Source: Pseudopyrenochaeta lycopersici
Taxonomy: Eukaryota > Ascomycota > Dothideomycetes > Pleosporales > Pseudopyrenochaetaceae
Length of the DNA stretch: 64,000 nt
Reading direction: 5' to 3'
Assembly (NCBI GenBank): GCA_003313425.1
Contig: NHZP01000003.1
Span: 372,001-436,000, forward strand
The notes under the pieces are model-generated. The model ran no database searches. It worked only from the letters and a program-made list of their open reading frames with translations, and was not told the origin of the DNA. Below, piece after piece: positions 10,915 through 20,090 of the stretch (position 1 is its first letter; each line of letters begins with the position of its first letter). Made by a program: the position numbers and the translations under genes.

Positions 10915-11967
10915 ATGGCGTCCACGTCGTAAGTACTCTCTATAGGCATTTTATTCTTTCTGTTGCCCATTGCTGACGTGCTATGCACAGAAGTGTCCCG
11001 ACGCACAATGACATTCTCGTTCCCGAGACGCTCTTGAAGAAGCGCAAGTCTCAAGAGAAGGCTCGCGAGGAGCGTGCGCTTGCGACAAAGGAGAAGCGAG
11101 GTATGGCAAATCCATATACTATCGGCAGCGATGGAAGGGCGATTGTAATGATGAAGACACCAACTCATCGGCTAGACTACGGTCAATGTTGTCGACTGTT
11201 AACCATCTTTCGGGACTGATACAATCGCCCTTTCTGGAGCTCATGGTATACAGCAACACTGGACACGGAGCTGACTGTCAGGCAGATAAGAACAAGAAAA
11301 AGCGAGAGGTTATCTTCACAAGGGCGGAGAAGTATGTGAAGGAGTACCGCGATGCTGAGAAGGAGAGGGTTCGACTGTCTCGTGAAGCCAAGAAGAGTGA
11401 GAGTCTCTATGTCCCTGCCGAGGCAAAGCTCGTCTTCGTGGTGCGAATCAAGGGTATCAATAAAATCGATCCCAAGAAGCGTAAGACGTTGCAGCTCCTA
11501 CGTCTTCTGCAGATCAACAATGGCGTCTTCATCAGGCTCACAAAGGCTACCTTGGAGATGCTGAAGATTGTCGAGCCTTTTGTTGCATACGGCTACCCGA
11601 ACCAGAAGTCGGTGCGCGAACTCATCTACAGTAAGCTACTCCGATGCTCGTACGGGATTCGAGAGTGCTGACCCAATGATCAGAACGTGGCTATGGCAAG
11701 GTCGACAAGCAGCGCCTCCCCTTGACAGACAATGAAATCATCGAAGAGAACCTTGGAAAGTATGGCATGATTTGTATGGAGGATTTGATCCATGAGATCT
11801 ACACTGTAGGCCCCAACTTCAAGCAGGCATCCAACTTTTTGTGGCCATTTAAGCTGAACAGCCCGAACGGCGGCTTCCGGAAAAGGAAGTTTAAGCATTT
11901 CATTGAGGGCGGTGACCTGGGCAACCGAGAAGAGCAGATCAATGAGTTGATCAGACAGATGAATTGA
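10915..11967 (+). CDS. RPL7: 60S ribosomal protein L7 (uL30)
   Basis: Four exons: 10915-10928, 10991-11100, 11286-11630 and 11684-11967, 250 aa. The joined protein reads [20 protein letters not shown], then a basic [21 protein letters not shown] segment and the uL30 core ([42 protein letters not shown]), ending [20 protein letters not shown]. It is a structural protein of the large subunit that contacts the 5S/25S rRNA region. Exon 1 encodes only four whole codons. Intron 2 (11101-11285, 185 nt) is far longer than the other two (62 and 53 nt) because it carries a C/D box snoRNA (11137-11230), the same host-gene relation known for yeast RPL7A/RPL7B. Confidence 0.96.
11137..11230 (+). ncRNA. 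C/D box snoRNA in RPL7 intron 2 (snR39/snR39B/snR59-like)
   Basis: Box C atgatga at 11148-11154 and box D ctga at 11216-11219 are bounded by a perfect 11-bp terminal stem: gggcgattgta (11137-11147) pairs with tacaatcgccc (11220-11230). The 13 nt accatctttcggg (11202-11214), just before box D, are complementary to the universal large-subunit rRNA segment CCCGAAAGAUGGU. The fifth nucleotide upstream of box D (C at 11211) pairs with the G of CCCG, predicting 2'-O-methylation at the equivalent of yeast 25S G805, the snR39B target. From memory, yeast snR39 and snR59, which sit in RPL7A and RPL7B introns, modify A807 two bases away. Seen: boxes, stem, host intron. Known: the yeast host and targets. 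Inferred: the exact site. Confidence 0.93.
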
Positions 11968-13650
11968 TTTCCTCGAGGGCTTGGGGCGGGAAAAAACTGT
12001 GCGGAGATACCATGGGATCGTGCATTTGCATCGGCGTTTGGGTATCCTAGGCATTTAGGATTGGGGTCATTTAACGAGCTCACGTGCCGATGCAGCCTTT
12101 ATTGAATGAAATCACCAGTGGACGGCGTTGCCCATATCATGTGGCTCCGAGACACGTACTACTTGCAAATCTCCACTTGACTTTTTGTTGATTGTACTCG
12201 TATATGAGACTTTGTGCTTGTGCTGTCTGCATGTTGGGGAAAGCCTACAGGTTACGCAAGCTTTGCAGTGCTGTATAGGCCGCGCAGTCAGCCAGGCAGC
12301 CAGCTGCTTTCTAGGGCTTCGTCATTAGCCCACAGATTCCTGTCACGGTGTACGGAGAATGCGGAACCGTGTGGGAGTCGAGCAGACAAAGTCTCTGCTG
12401 CCTAGAGGAAGATCTGGAGTGTTGAATTCGGGGGCACCAATGGACGGGCACGAATAAGCAGATGAGCATCCGTTCTTGGCATGCGTGAGTGGAGGCAAGG
12501 AGGCAGGTGGGCAGGCACCCAGTTTGCTCACACGAAGACCAATTTTGCTCCATGTGGGCTTGATTACGGATTCCCACGGCCCAGATGTGCGACATGCGGC
12601 CGAGGGCTTTTTGGTCGCCACTCGAGCAGAGTGATGATGAGATGCACGAGCAAGCAGAACGAGCCGCGGGCGAATGACGCTCAGCAGGAACATGGCGCTT
12701 CTGACGCAACCTTCTCCGGTCTCGCCGGCGAGCTTCACGCGGCGGACCGTCATGGAGTCGCATTTTCGCGCCCATTTGCAGAGTCCCGGCTGGTGGCTGA
12801 CCGTCACCCCCCTCACCCCTCGTCCATTTCTCATCATCAATACTGCACCTTGTCGGCGCCGGTGGGACACGACCCCCGCCTGGCGGAGACCAAGAGCAGG
12901 GCCTGACTGCCCTTGATTCCCTTGGGGCCAGATGGCCGTGAGTTCCCTCGTGGCCTAACCCCCAACATGTCAACCGCGCGGGCTACGGTCAGAAACGGAA
13001 GCCAGCTGCTCATGCGGACATTGAAAGGGCACGCACGCAGGTTGGCACAATTTTTCGCTGCAGGCGAGAGGGCCCGGCGCTGCGCCTCCAGAACGAAAAC
13101 AGTGGCCATGATGGAACAATAACAAGCGCAAACACGCACAGCTTGGGCTCGTTGCAAATTGGCTCTCGTTTATCTATATTTATGGGGGAGAGCTGGAGCG
13201 AAGCACTGGCATGCATGGGGCGGGGAGGGGGGGGAGATTCGAGTCGAAGCGGCTGCACAGATGACAAGATGCTCCCTCCCAGAAGGCGGAGCTCCAGTAA
13301 GCCGCGTGCTGCAGGTTCGCCAACTGGGCCTGGCGGTTCGAAAAAAAATGATGGGACGGCAGCCGGTTTCGAGGGCCAGAGGCGACAAGAGAACCCACAC
13401 TCGATACGTGGCTCGCGCAGATGGACGGTCAGAGGGTGGTCCCTGGAAGCGTTCATTGGCCTCGCGGATTAGGGGAATGCAGAGGGTGCAGCAATTTGTG
13501 CCTGACGACGCAAGCCAGTGTAGCGCTGCTGAGCACAGAGCCGAGTCATGAGTGGCCGTCGCCGCGTTTTGCGGTCTGGCAGTGAATTATGACACACTAG
13601 GCTGCTTGGGGCAGAGTTTTCATAGCATACGCCCGAGCAGGCGTGCTGAG
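11968..13650. other. Intergenic region, GC-rich, no gene seen
   Basis: Long interval between RPL7 and the cyclin gene leader. The largest open frame (minus, 12311-12973) has low-complexity Arg/Pro/Ser composition, overlaps competing frames on the other strand and resembles nothing known, so it was not called. No repeat family or RNA was recognised. A long upstream regulatory region for the cyclin gene is plausible. Confidence 0.5.
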
Positions 13651-13799
13651 TGGATGGATCGGCCCCCTAATGAACCATTGTCACCCACCCGCGCTTGAGA
13701 GCTTGGGGAGGGCCCTCGGGCAGGCTTGCCAGAAGGCCTTCGCTTCGCCGCTGCGCGCACCAAACGGCCGGGCAACCAGCACATTGCCATCCACCCCAT

Positions 13800-13900
13800 C
13801 CGTCCATCCACACATCCCTTCTCTTCACCTCTCTACCCTCCTCTACCCTCGCATCCGTCTCCCTCCCTCCCATCCTCCCTCCCTCCCTCTCTCTCTCTCG
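13800..13900 (+). promoter_or_regulatory. Pyrimidine-rich promoter/leader tract
   Basis: About 100 bp composed almost entirely of C and T (ccatcc, ctccctccct, tctctctct runs), about 1 kb upstream of the cyclin start codon. CT-rich tracts of this kind often mark transcription start regions of highly or tightly regulated filamentous-fungal genes. The transcription start itself cannot be read from sequence. Confidence 0.5.
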
Positions 13901-14688
13901 CGCCCAAACCGCTCTCGTGCTGCAGACGCCGCCCGTTGCGACTCTTGCCGCTGAGCCACCGACTGTCTCGCAAGAGCGGGCTGATTCTGTTGGCACTAGC
14001 AGTCCACGCTCGGCCAAACCCTCGTCAGGCCCTCGGACTCGCGGCATCCCCAGCTGCTGCTCAGCACCTTCACCTGGTCCTCGCATACCGTCTGCCGCAG
14101 AACCCCGTGGTTTGACTTTTGTCCACCATAGTTGGAGATCCCTGCGTTGCTGCTACCTCTTCACCGTCACATCTCCTTGGAACCTCGACTGCTTCGTTGC
14201 ATCCACATCCATCACTCATTCGAGCGCCCTTGGTCAGCACGGTTTTGGATTGCATTGTACTTTTGGGTTTCGGTTTCGAGCGTTGCCTCTGTGCTGTGTC
14301 TTTTTTCTTTCTTCGCCTCTCCCACTCCCAGCGTTCCCAGGTAGCGAGTCGCTCCAGGACACCCCAACCTCTGGAAACTCCCCCATCGATCCGCGACACA
14401 CCCGTCCATCCGCATCACTTGCTGGCGATCTATTCACTTAGACCTCGCCCCGGTCCGCGTTTCAGCACCTTTCGACACGCGCTTCGACTGTTCCTGATTC
14501 TTGACGCACACATCGCGTCGCCTCTCTGGAATCTCGCCGACTCAACCGCCGGCTTGCGCCATCCTCCACTGACAGACGACCATAATCGTTCGAGTCAGAC
14601 ATTATTTTTTTTACGACATTTTCGACGACTCCTTCTGATTATATCAGACGCACCCTACCTCCTCTCCAGCGACTCTTCACCTCTGTGC

Positions 14689-14706
14689 ATGAGCGCATTT
14701 TATTAG
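14689..14706 (+). promoter_or_regulatory. Short upstream ORF in cyclin leader
   Basis: An ATG followed by four codons and a TAG (peptide MSAFY), about 210 nt upstream of the cyclin start and before the inferred leader intron. It would lie in the 5' leader if transcription starts near the CT tract, and could damp translation of the cyclin. Inference only. Confidence 0.4.
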
Positions 14707-14768
14707 AGCGTCGGTAGGCTCACTACAGAGCGCACGCTCACAACCCCAAGCGGCCGAACGAAAAGACT

Positions 14769-14865
14769 GTACGTCACAAGCCTGTCAATTCGCAGGGCGA
14801 CCCTGCCACCCTCACTGCTCGCCGGTGGGCTCTATCATCAACGTTTGCTAACACAAACCCCCAAG
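14769..14865 (+). other. Inferred 5' leader intron of cyclin gene
   Basis: A strong donor gtacgt (14769), a branch site tgctaac (14844-14850) and an acceptor cccccaag ending at 14865 define a 97-nt intron entirely within the 5' leader. Its removal leaves 48 nt before the ATG at 14914 and deletes the in-frame upstream extension. Confidence 0.6.
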
Positions 14866-14913
14866 GTGCCTTGCCGGTCTTCTTCGTTCTTCTGCGACAG
14901 CTCCCACACCATC

Positions 14914-16287
14914 ATGCCGTCCTTCTACCCCCGCCACAACCTGCCACGGCAGCTACTAACACCACCCGAATTTGTGCCAAGCTACCACTCTGGATGTGGA
15001 AGCGCCTACCAGCAGCAGAACGCTTATGCTGGCCAACCCACGATTCGGCAGCAAGATGATGGTTACGACTTCGCAGACCGCTACGGCCAACTGGCCATTG
15101 CTATGCCACCCATGTATCCGCAGGCCGGCACCTACCTGAGCAATGGCCAGCCCAGTCTTCCACCAGCAAGCTCTTTCTACGAGCCTGCCGGCGCCACTAT
15201 CCTCCCGCCAATGCGGGTCCAGTCAGGCCACTCCATGGCCGAGGCTGCGATGCAACAGCAACGTGCGCAAGACTACAACCAGCGCGTAAACCCTCCTGCC
15301 AAGGAGGAAAAGCCCGTTGGCGGCGTATCTGCAAAGCTCGATTACGACATGGAGGTCATGACCGACTTTGTCTGCGAGACGGCCTTGCAGCTCATTACGC
15401 CAGGCCGGATGATGCCAACCTCATTCCGGAAATGGGTGCACCAGGTTCTGTGCGCAACACGCCTGCCTTCAGCGACCATCTTGCTCAGCATGTTCTACCT
15501 GGCCAACAGGATGCCCATGCTTGCTGGAGAGCCAAAGACGGACACCCACTTGTTCCGACTCCTCACCATTGCGTTGGTCTTGGGTAGCAAGTTCCTGGAC
15601 GATAATACCTTCATCAATCGTTCTTGGTCCGAAGTCAGCGGCATCCGAGTCGACGAGTTGAATAGGCTCGAGATGGAATGGCTGAACGCCATCGACTATC
15701 AGCTGCACCGTGACCCTACGGAGCAACAAGGCTGGTCGGCATGGTCAGAGCAATGGAAGTACTACGAGGGCCAGGCTGCCGCGCGAGCCGGCCGAAGCAA
15801 CAAGCTTAGCCCTATCGATACCTCTGTGCATCGACGGTCGCTCAACCCCAACAAGCCGCTTCCCCCGCTTCCTATGCAACAGGCCTACAACCCGCCGCCA
15901 TACGAGTACACGCCAAAGTCGGCGCAGTCCTCGTACAACGTTCCTAGCTACTCGCAGTACGACCCCTGGAGGTCTGCGAACGACCATTCTCCAGCATCAG
16001 CACCGACCACGGGACCCACTACTCCGGAGTACTATGGCACAGCGGGAACTTGGGCTCCGGCAGAAGGCTACTCGCGTCGCACCATGTTCGGTTTCCCACC
16101 CCTGTCTCAGCCTACCCCTGCCCATACCCAACAGTCATCCAACTACGGTCTGCCTCCCTACCACGCGCAGTACAACACTTCCGTCTGGAATCAGCATGGT
16201 TCCAACTGCGGCTGCAGCTATTGTTCGCAGAGGCATACACCGTACTTCATGGCCCCTGGTTACGGTCCTCAGGCTGTTGCCGTCTAG
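14914..16287 (+). CDS. Pho85-type cyclin (Clg1/Pcl-like)
   Basis: Single coding exon, 457 aa from the ATG at 14914 (MPSFYPRHNLPRQLL). Residues about 145-280 form a cyclin N-terminal box: FRKWVHQVLCATRLPSATIL, ANRMP, then TDTHLFRLLTIALVLGSKFLDD, FINRSWSEVSGI and LNRLEMEWLNAIDYQL, the signature of the PHO80/PCL cyclin family that activates the Pho85 kinase. The flanks are low-complexity, rich in Gln, Pro, Tyr and Ser, as in Clg1-like proteins of filamentous fungi. A C-terminal CGCSYC motif (about 437-442) is unusual. Pho85 cyclins steer phosphate, glycogen, polarity and cell-cycle outputs; which one applies here cannot be told. The very long, pyrimidine-rich leader suggests strong regulation. 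Confidence 0.88.
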   Translation: MPSFYPRHNLPRQLLTPPEFVPSYHSGCGSAYQQQNAYAGQPTIRQQDDGYDFADRYGQLAIAMPPMYPQAGTYLSNGQPSLPPASSFYEPAGATILPPMRVQSGHSMAEAAMQQQRAQDYNQRVNPPAKEEKPVGGVSAKLDYDMEVMTDFVCETALQLITPGRMMPTSFRKWVHQVLCATRLPSATILLSMFYLANRMPMLAGEPKTDTHLFRLLTIALVLGSKFLDDNTFINRSWSEVSGIRVDELNRLEMEWLNAIDYQLHRDPTEQQGWSAWSEQWKYYEGQAAARAGRSNKLSPIDTSVHRRSLNPNKPLPPLPMQQAYNPPPYEYTPKSAQSSYNVPSYSQYDPWRSANDHSPASAPTTGPTTPEYYGTAGTWAPAEGYSRRTMFGFPPLSQPTPAHTQQSSNYGLPPYHAQYNTSVWNQHGSNCGCSYCSQRHTPYFMAPGYGPQAVAV

Positions 16288-18032
16288 TAGCAGGGTTCTC
16301 TGTCGTCCCCCACCGCCTTCACTAAGAGACCTTGTCTCTTCACCTTTCAAGGATACATATTCGACGTTTGATTTCATTTCAGCGATTCACACCTGTCCAA
16401 AAGTTTCTTTTTTCTTTTCGCAAAGTATCAAAGGGTGGCTCAATCCCGAACCCGCGGTCACTGGATATGAGCTGGCCGCTCTTCACTTCGATCCAAGCCT
16501 TAGACCGCCTGATCTGGACCTTTGCTCTTTCGAGGCACAGCTTTGGCCTATTCTTTCCGCTATTTGCACGCATATTGGCGCCACTCCGGATCTCACGAAA
16601 ATGCATAAGGCTTGCGATCATCTTGCATGATAGATTTCCCCGGGCCTGTTTTTGGGCTCAAACTGTTCTTTTGTTTTCATCGGTATTACGTTTCTAGACT
16701 TTGGGGTGTCCATGGTCTCTGGGAGCACGTTAAGCGAAATTGTGGAATTCCGGCGTTCTTGTTTCCTTTGACCTAAGTGTCACAAAGCACCTTCACGATT
16801 ATCTGTTTTCATCAGCGTTGCACCTCAAGAATGGTTGGAGGTCACATTTGCACGCACTGCTTAATGGTTTCTTCTCGGAGCTGGCTCTCGCCCTCGCATT
16901 CAGGTGCGCTGAGTCACTCCAGGCATCCATCTCGCATGCTCTCTTCCGGGCTACACCTATCCGCCCTCACTTGTGGCGGTGCTAGCACAGAGATCACCGA
17001 GGAGGGTTCCTTTACTACATTTCCAACTCACGACTTGTTACTTTTCGATCATCGCCTTCCGCAGTAGTCGGATTGTAATTAATGGCATAAGATCAATGAT
17101 GGGCGTCGCTTTCTTTTCCTTCCTTTTTCGGAGCGGCGGAAAATACCTCTTTTCTTTCATGGCTCCTATACCACATGGCATTTGTTTCGACAACGGGTGG
17201 GAAGACTTTGTTTAGTTTATTACTGCGACACAGCAGACATCTGGAAGTAGCAACAGCAACAAAATGCGAAAAAAATATCTTGGAAAGCGGCAATGCCGCA
17301 TTGGAAATCATTCTTCTTGACTATTCGATCTGTGATATCAGTCATTGCTACTGCATGTGATTTATCGCAGAGCAACGATTTGGCAGACTTGTGCTGTAAG
17401 AGTCTTGCACTGGAGAGCGGAGCCCCCTCACCCCCTCCCAAGCTGTGGTCACGTGACAAGAAGGTCTGATGCACCATATGGCAGAGCGCAGAGCCATTGC
17501 CAATGCTGTATCAGTAGCGGCACATGGCTGTAGGCTATACGTGGCATTCACTTCATGCTCAATACACTTATTGGTTCCATGAGTCTTCGACACAGTGTCG
17601 CTCGGCCAACTCGTATAGGACTGCCGACGTTGTCGAGTTGAGTGTGAGGGAGCATTTAAATCCGATCCTTTGATTGGTCTGTGTGGGATTCGTAAGAACG
17701 ATTTGAATGGCTCAGGTGATGCCCTTGTCACAGCTAGGCATCTACAGCAGCAAAGTATTGCAGGACTTCCACGCGTCGGACAAAGAGACAGACCGATTTC
17801 CGCTCCGGCAAGCCGTGTGGATCTTTTGGGCCGCACCATGGACCAATAGCGGCTCTTCGTCAGCACTAGCTCCATGAATTTGGTACGACGTCAACGATAT
17901 CTCCGTTAGGGACGTGTTTGTCGCCGGTGGGTTTTCAGCTGTCGCGATGGTTTTGGGAGGCTGTGATTCCTGCATTCGCTGTTTACGTCCGCATTGGCAT
18001 GTGCAGAAACTGCAATCGTATAGAAATACCCA
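16288..18032. other. Intergenic region with bHLH-type palindrome
   Basis: 1.7 kb between the cyclin gene (its 3' UTR occupies the left part) and the NAPE-PLD-like gene. Open frames on the minus strand at 17348-17875 and 17742-18047 lack any recognisable domain and were not called. The notable site is the perfect palindrome GTCACGTGAC at 17448-17457. Confidence 0.5.
17448..17457. promoter_or_regulatory. CACGTG palindrome (bHLH site)
   Basis: GTCACGTGAC is a perfect 10-bp palindrome around the E-box CACGTG, bound by fungal bHLH factors of the Cbf1/Pho4/SREBP type. It lies about 0.6 kb upstream of the NAPE-PLD-like gene and 1.2 kb beyond the cyclin gene. Functional use is inferred only. Confidence 0.4.
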
Positions 18033-19602
18033 ATGTCCTCCCGCCACTCGGTCCGATTCTTCTTCAGATCAATAATAAACCGTTCGTATTTGCAAAGATA
18101 TCCCTTGAGAAATAAAACCGGCGTACAAGCCTTCTGGCAAACTCCTCAGTTCAGCACAACAGTTAAGATGAGTTCCCTTGGTGGCGCAGGTGTAGGAGCA
18201 GCGCTTTACGCCGTGGTTTCAAATCCCGCACAAGTCGGCGCCGTACCTGAGGATGCAAAAGACAAAAGACACCACTTGAAGCACGGAAAAGGGTTCACAA
18301 ATCCATGGGATAGCTATGTGGAAATAGGGCCTTGGGACCTCCTGGTGAAAGGCATGTTCTGGTAGGCGCTACCTCGATTTCCATAGGTTTAATGGATATA
18401 GGATGCAGAATGGGGAATTTTTAAGGAACGGTGACTGACTAATTGATGTCTGCGTAGGAGGAAGCTATCAGGTTATGCCAATGTTCCGGACACCACACCT
18501 CCTACGGTACCAGTGCAAAAGCCCATTCTCAACTCGTCGCGAGAAGTGTCAAAGCTACGTGCAACGTGGTTAGGCCACGCCTGTTACTACGTCGAGTTCC
18601 CAGGTGGTCTCCGCGTGCTCTTCGACCCTGTATTCGAGGACTGCTGTGCGCCAATTCAAATCAAGAGCCTGAAGCGGTACACGCCTCCGCCCTGTGAGAT
18701 AGAGGATTTACCATTTGTGGACGTTGTGGTCATTAGTCATAATCATTATGATCACCTTAGTTACCCGACCATCCAGCGCATACAGAAGAAGTTCCCTCAA
18801 GCGCATTTCTTTGCACCCTTGGGGAATAAGGCGTGGTTCGAAAGCTCTGGTATAAGCAAAGAACAGGTCACCGAACTGGATTGGTGGGACACGAGAGAGG
18901 TCAACTTGGAGGCTGTCAAGCAGAACGATGTAAAGGCAGATTCGATATCGGTTTCGTCGAATGCACAAGACAAGGCAAACAAGGGCGTTTCAGCTACCAT
19001 TGGCGCGCTGCCATGTCAACACGTCAGTGCAAGGGGCCCATTCGATAAGTGTAAAACACTGTGGGCAAGTTGGAGTGTTGAAAGTGGTGGGAGCAAGGTG
19101 TATTTCGCTGGGTATGTCTCCATCTCATGGCTTTCGTAACCCTTCCTTACACCACCATGCTAACGTTGAAACCAGTGACACGGGTTATCGCACAGTGCCC
19201 CCCAACACACCGTCTGCCGCGGACCTCGAAGCTGACCCTACAATCGACGACTACAGTCCCCAATTCTCACATCTGCCCACGTGCCCCGCCTTCACGCAAA
19301 TCGGCACCCATCGCGGCCCCTTTGACTTGGGCTTGATACCCATTGGCGCCTATCAGCCGCGATGGATGTTCAGCAATGTGCATGCAAACCCGAAAGACGC
19401 CGTGAATATCTTTATTGATACAAAGTGTAAAAAGGCGCTGGGGATGCATTGGGGGACTTGGGTGCTGACAGAAGAAAATGTCATGGAGCCGCCGAGGTTG
19501 TTGAAAGAAGCCCTGGCTTGGAAGGGGCTGAGTGAAAAAGGTGTGTTTGACGTGTGTGATATTGGGGAGAGCAGGGAATTTGAAACTGGGCAGGCGGAAT
19601 GA
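18033..19602 (+). CDS. NAPE-PLD-like metallo-beta-lactamase hydrolase (Fmp30-like)
   Basis: Three exons: 18033-18361, 18458-19111 and 19176-19602, 469 aa. The ATG at 18033 gives an N-terminus rich in Arg, Ser and Phe without acidic residues ([18 protein letters not shown]), as expected of a mitochondrial presequence; an internal Met at 18168 is an alternative. The core carries the metal-binding SHNHYDHL (His204-x-His-x-Asp-His), [18 protein letters not shown] and, near the end, [11 protein letters not shown]. This is the N-acylphosphatidylethanolamine phospholipase D family, which yields N-acylethanolamines and phosphatidic acid; yeast Fmp30 is the mitochondrial inner-membrane member. It ends convergently with ARP5 across a microsatellite. 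Confidence 0.9.
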
Positions 19603-19660
19603 GGCGGTGCTGGGTGGCGACGTCCAAAGGTGGTCGTGTGAGTTTTTTGGGAAACAGTCC

Positions 19661-19770
19661 TGGTGTGTGAGTGTGTGTGTGAGTGTGAGTGTGTGTGTGA
19701 GTGTGTGTGTGTGTGTGTGAGTGTGAGTGTGTGTGTGAGTGTGTGTGTGTGTGTGTGAGTGTGAGTGTGT

Positions 19771-19832
<62 letters not shown>
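19661..19832. repeat. (TG)n microsatellite with 38-bp higher-order unit
   Basis: 172 bp of TG dinucleotides interrupted by GA at regular places. The marker gagtgtgagt recurs at 19681, 19719 and 19757, a 38-bp period repeated three times, followed by about 50 bp of uninterrupted TG. It sits in the 3' intergenic space between two convergent genes. Poly-Thr-His frames on the opposite strand are artefacts. Confidence 0.95.
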
Positions 19833-19836
<4 letters not shown>

Positions 19837-20090
19837 CGGACTTTGTATGATACCCCGAAGAGCATGATGTAATTAGGCAGTATGCGGGCAAGATGAGCTA
19901 CAGAGCACGTGAATTAATCATTAATAACAAAAACGCTTTGTTTCCAGTCATGCACCTGTGCTAGAGTTACAGAAATGAATTGGAGCTAGTTGACTCCATA
20001 TTCAGTCGTCATACTCACTTTCAAAACGCCGTCTCCCTAATCCTACAGAGCCCCAAAAGTAAAGGGTGGGAAGCTTTACAACAACCTCAC

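Noticed and set aside
12311..12973. 220-codon minus-strand open frame
   Set aside because: Low-complexity composition, GC-driven openness, competing frames on both strands and no family resemblance or partner exons.
13695..14441. 248-codon plus-strand open frame upstream of the cyclin gene
   Set aside because: Arises from the Ser/Pro-coding CT-rich leader; composition follows the tract and it lies in the inferred promoter/leader.
17348..17875. 175-codon minus-strand open frame
   Set aside because: No recognisable domain, biased Arg/Ser/Cys content, overlapped by other frames; likely chance.
19353..19891. Poly-His/Thr open frames on the minus strand
   Set aside because: Pure translation of the TG microsatellite.
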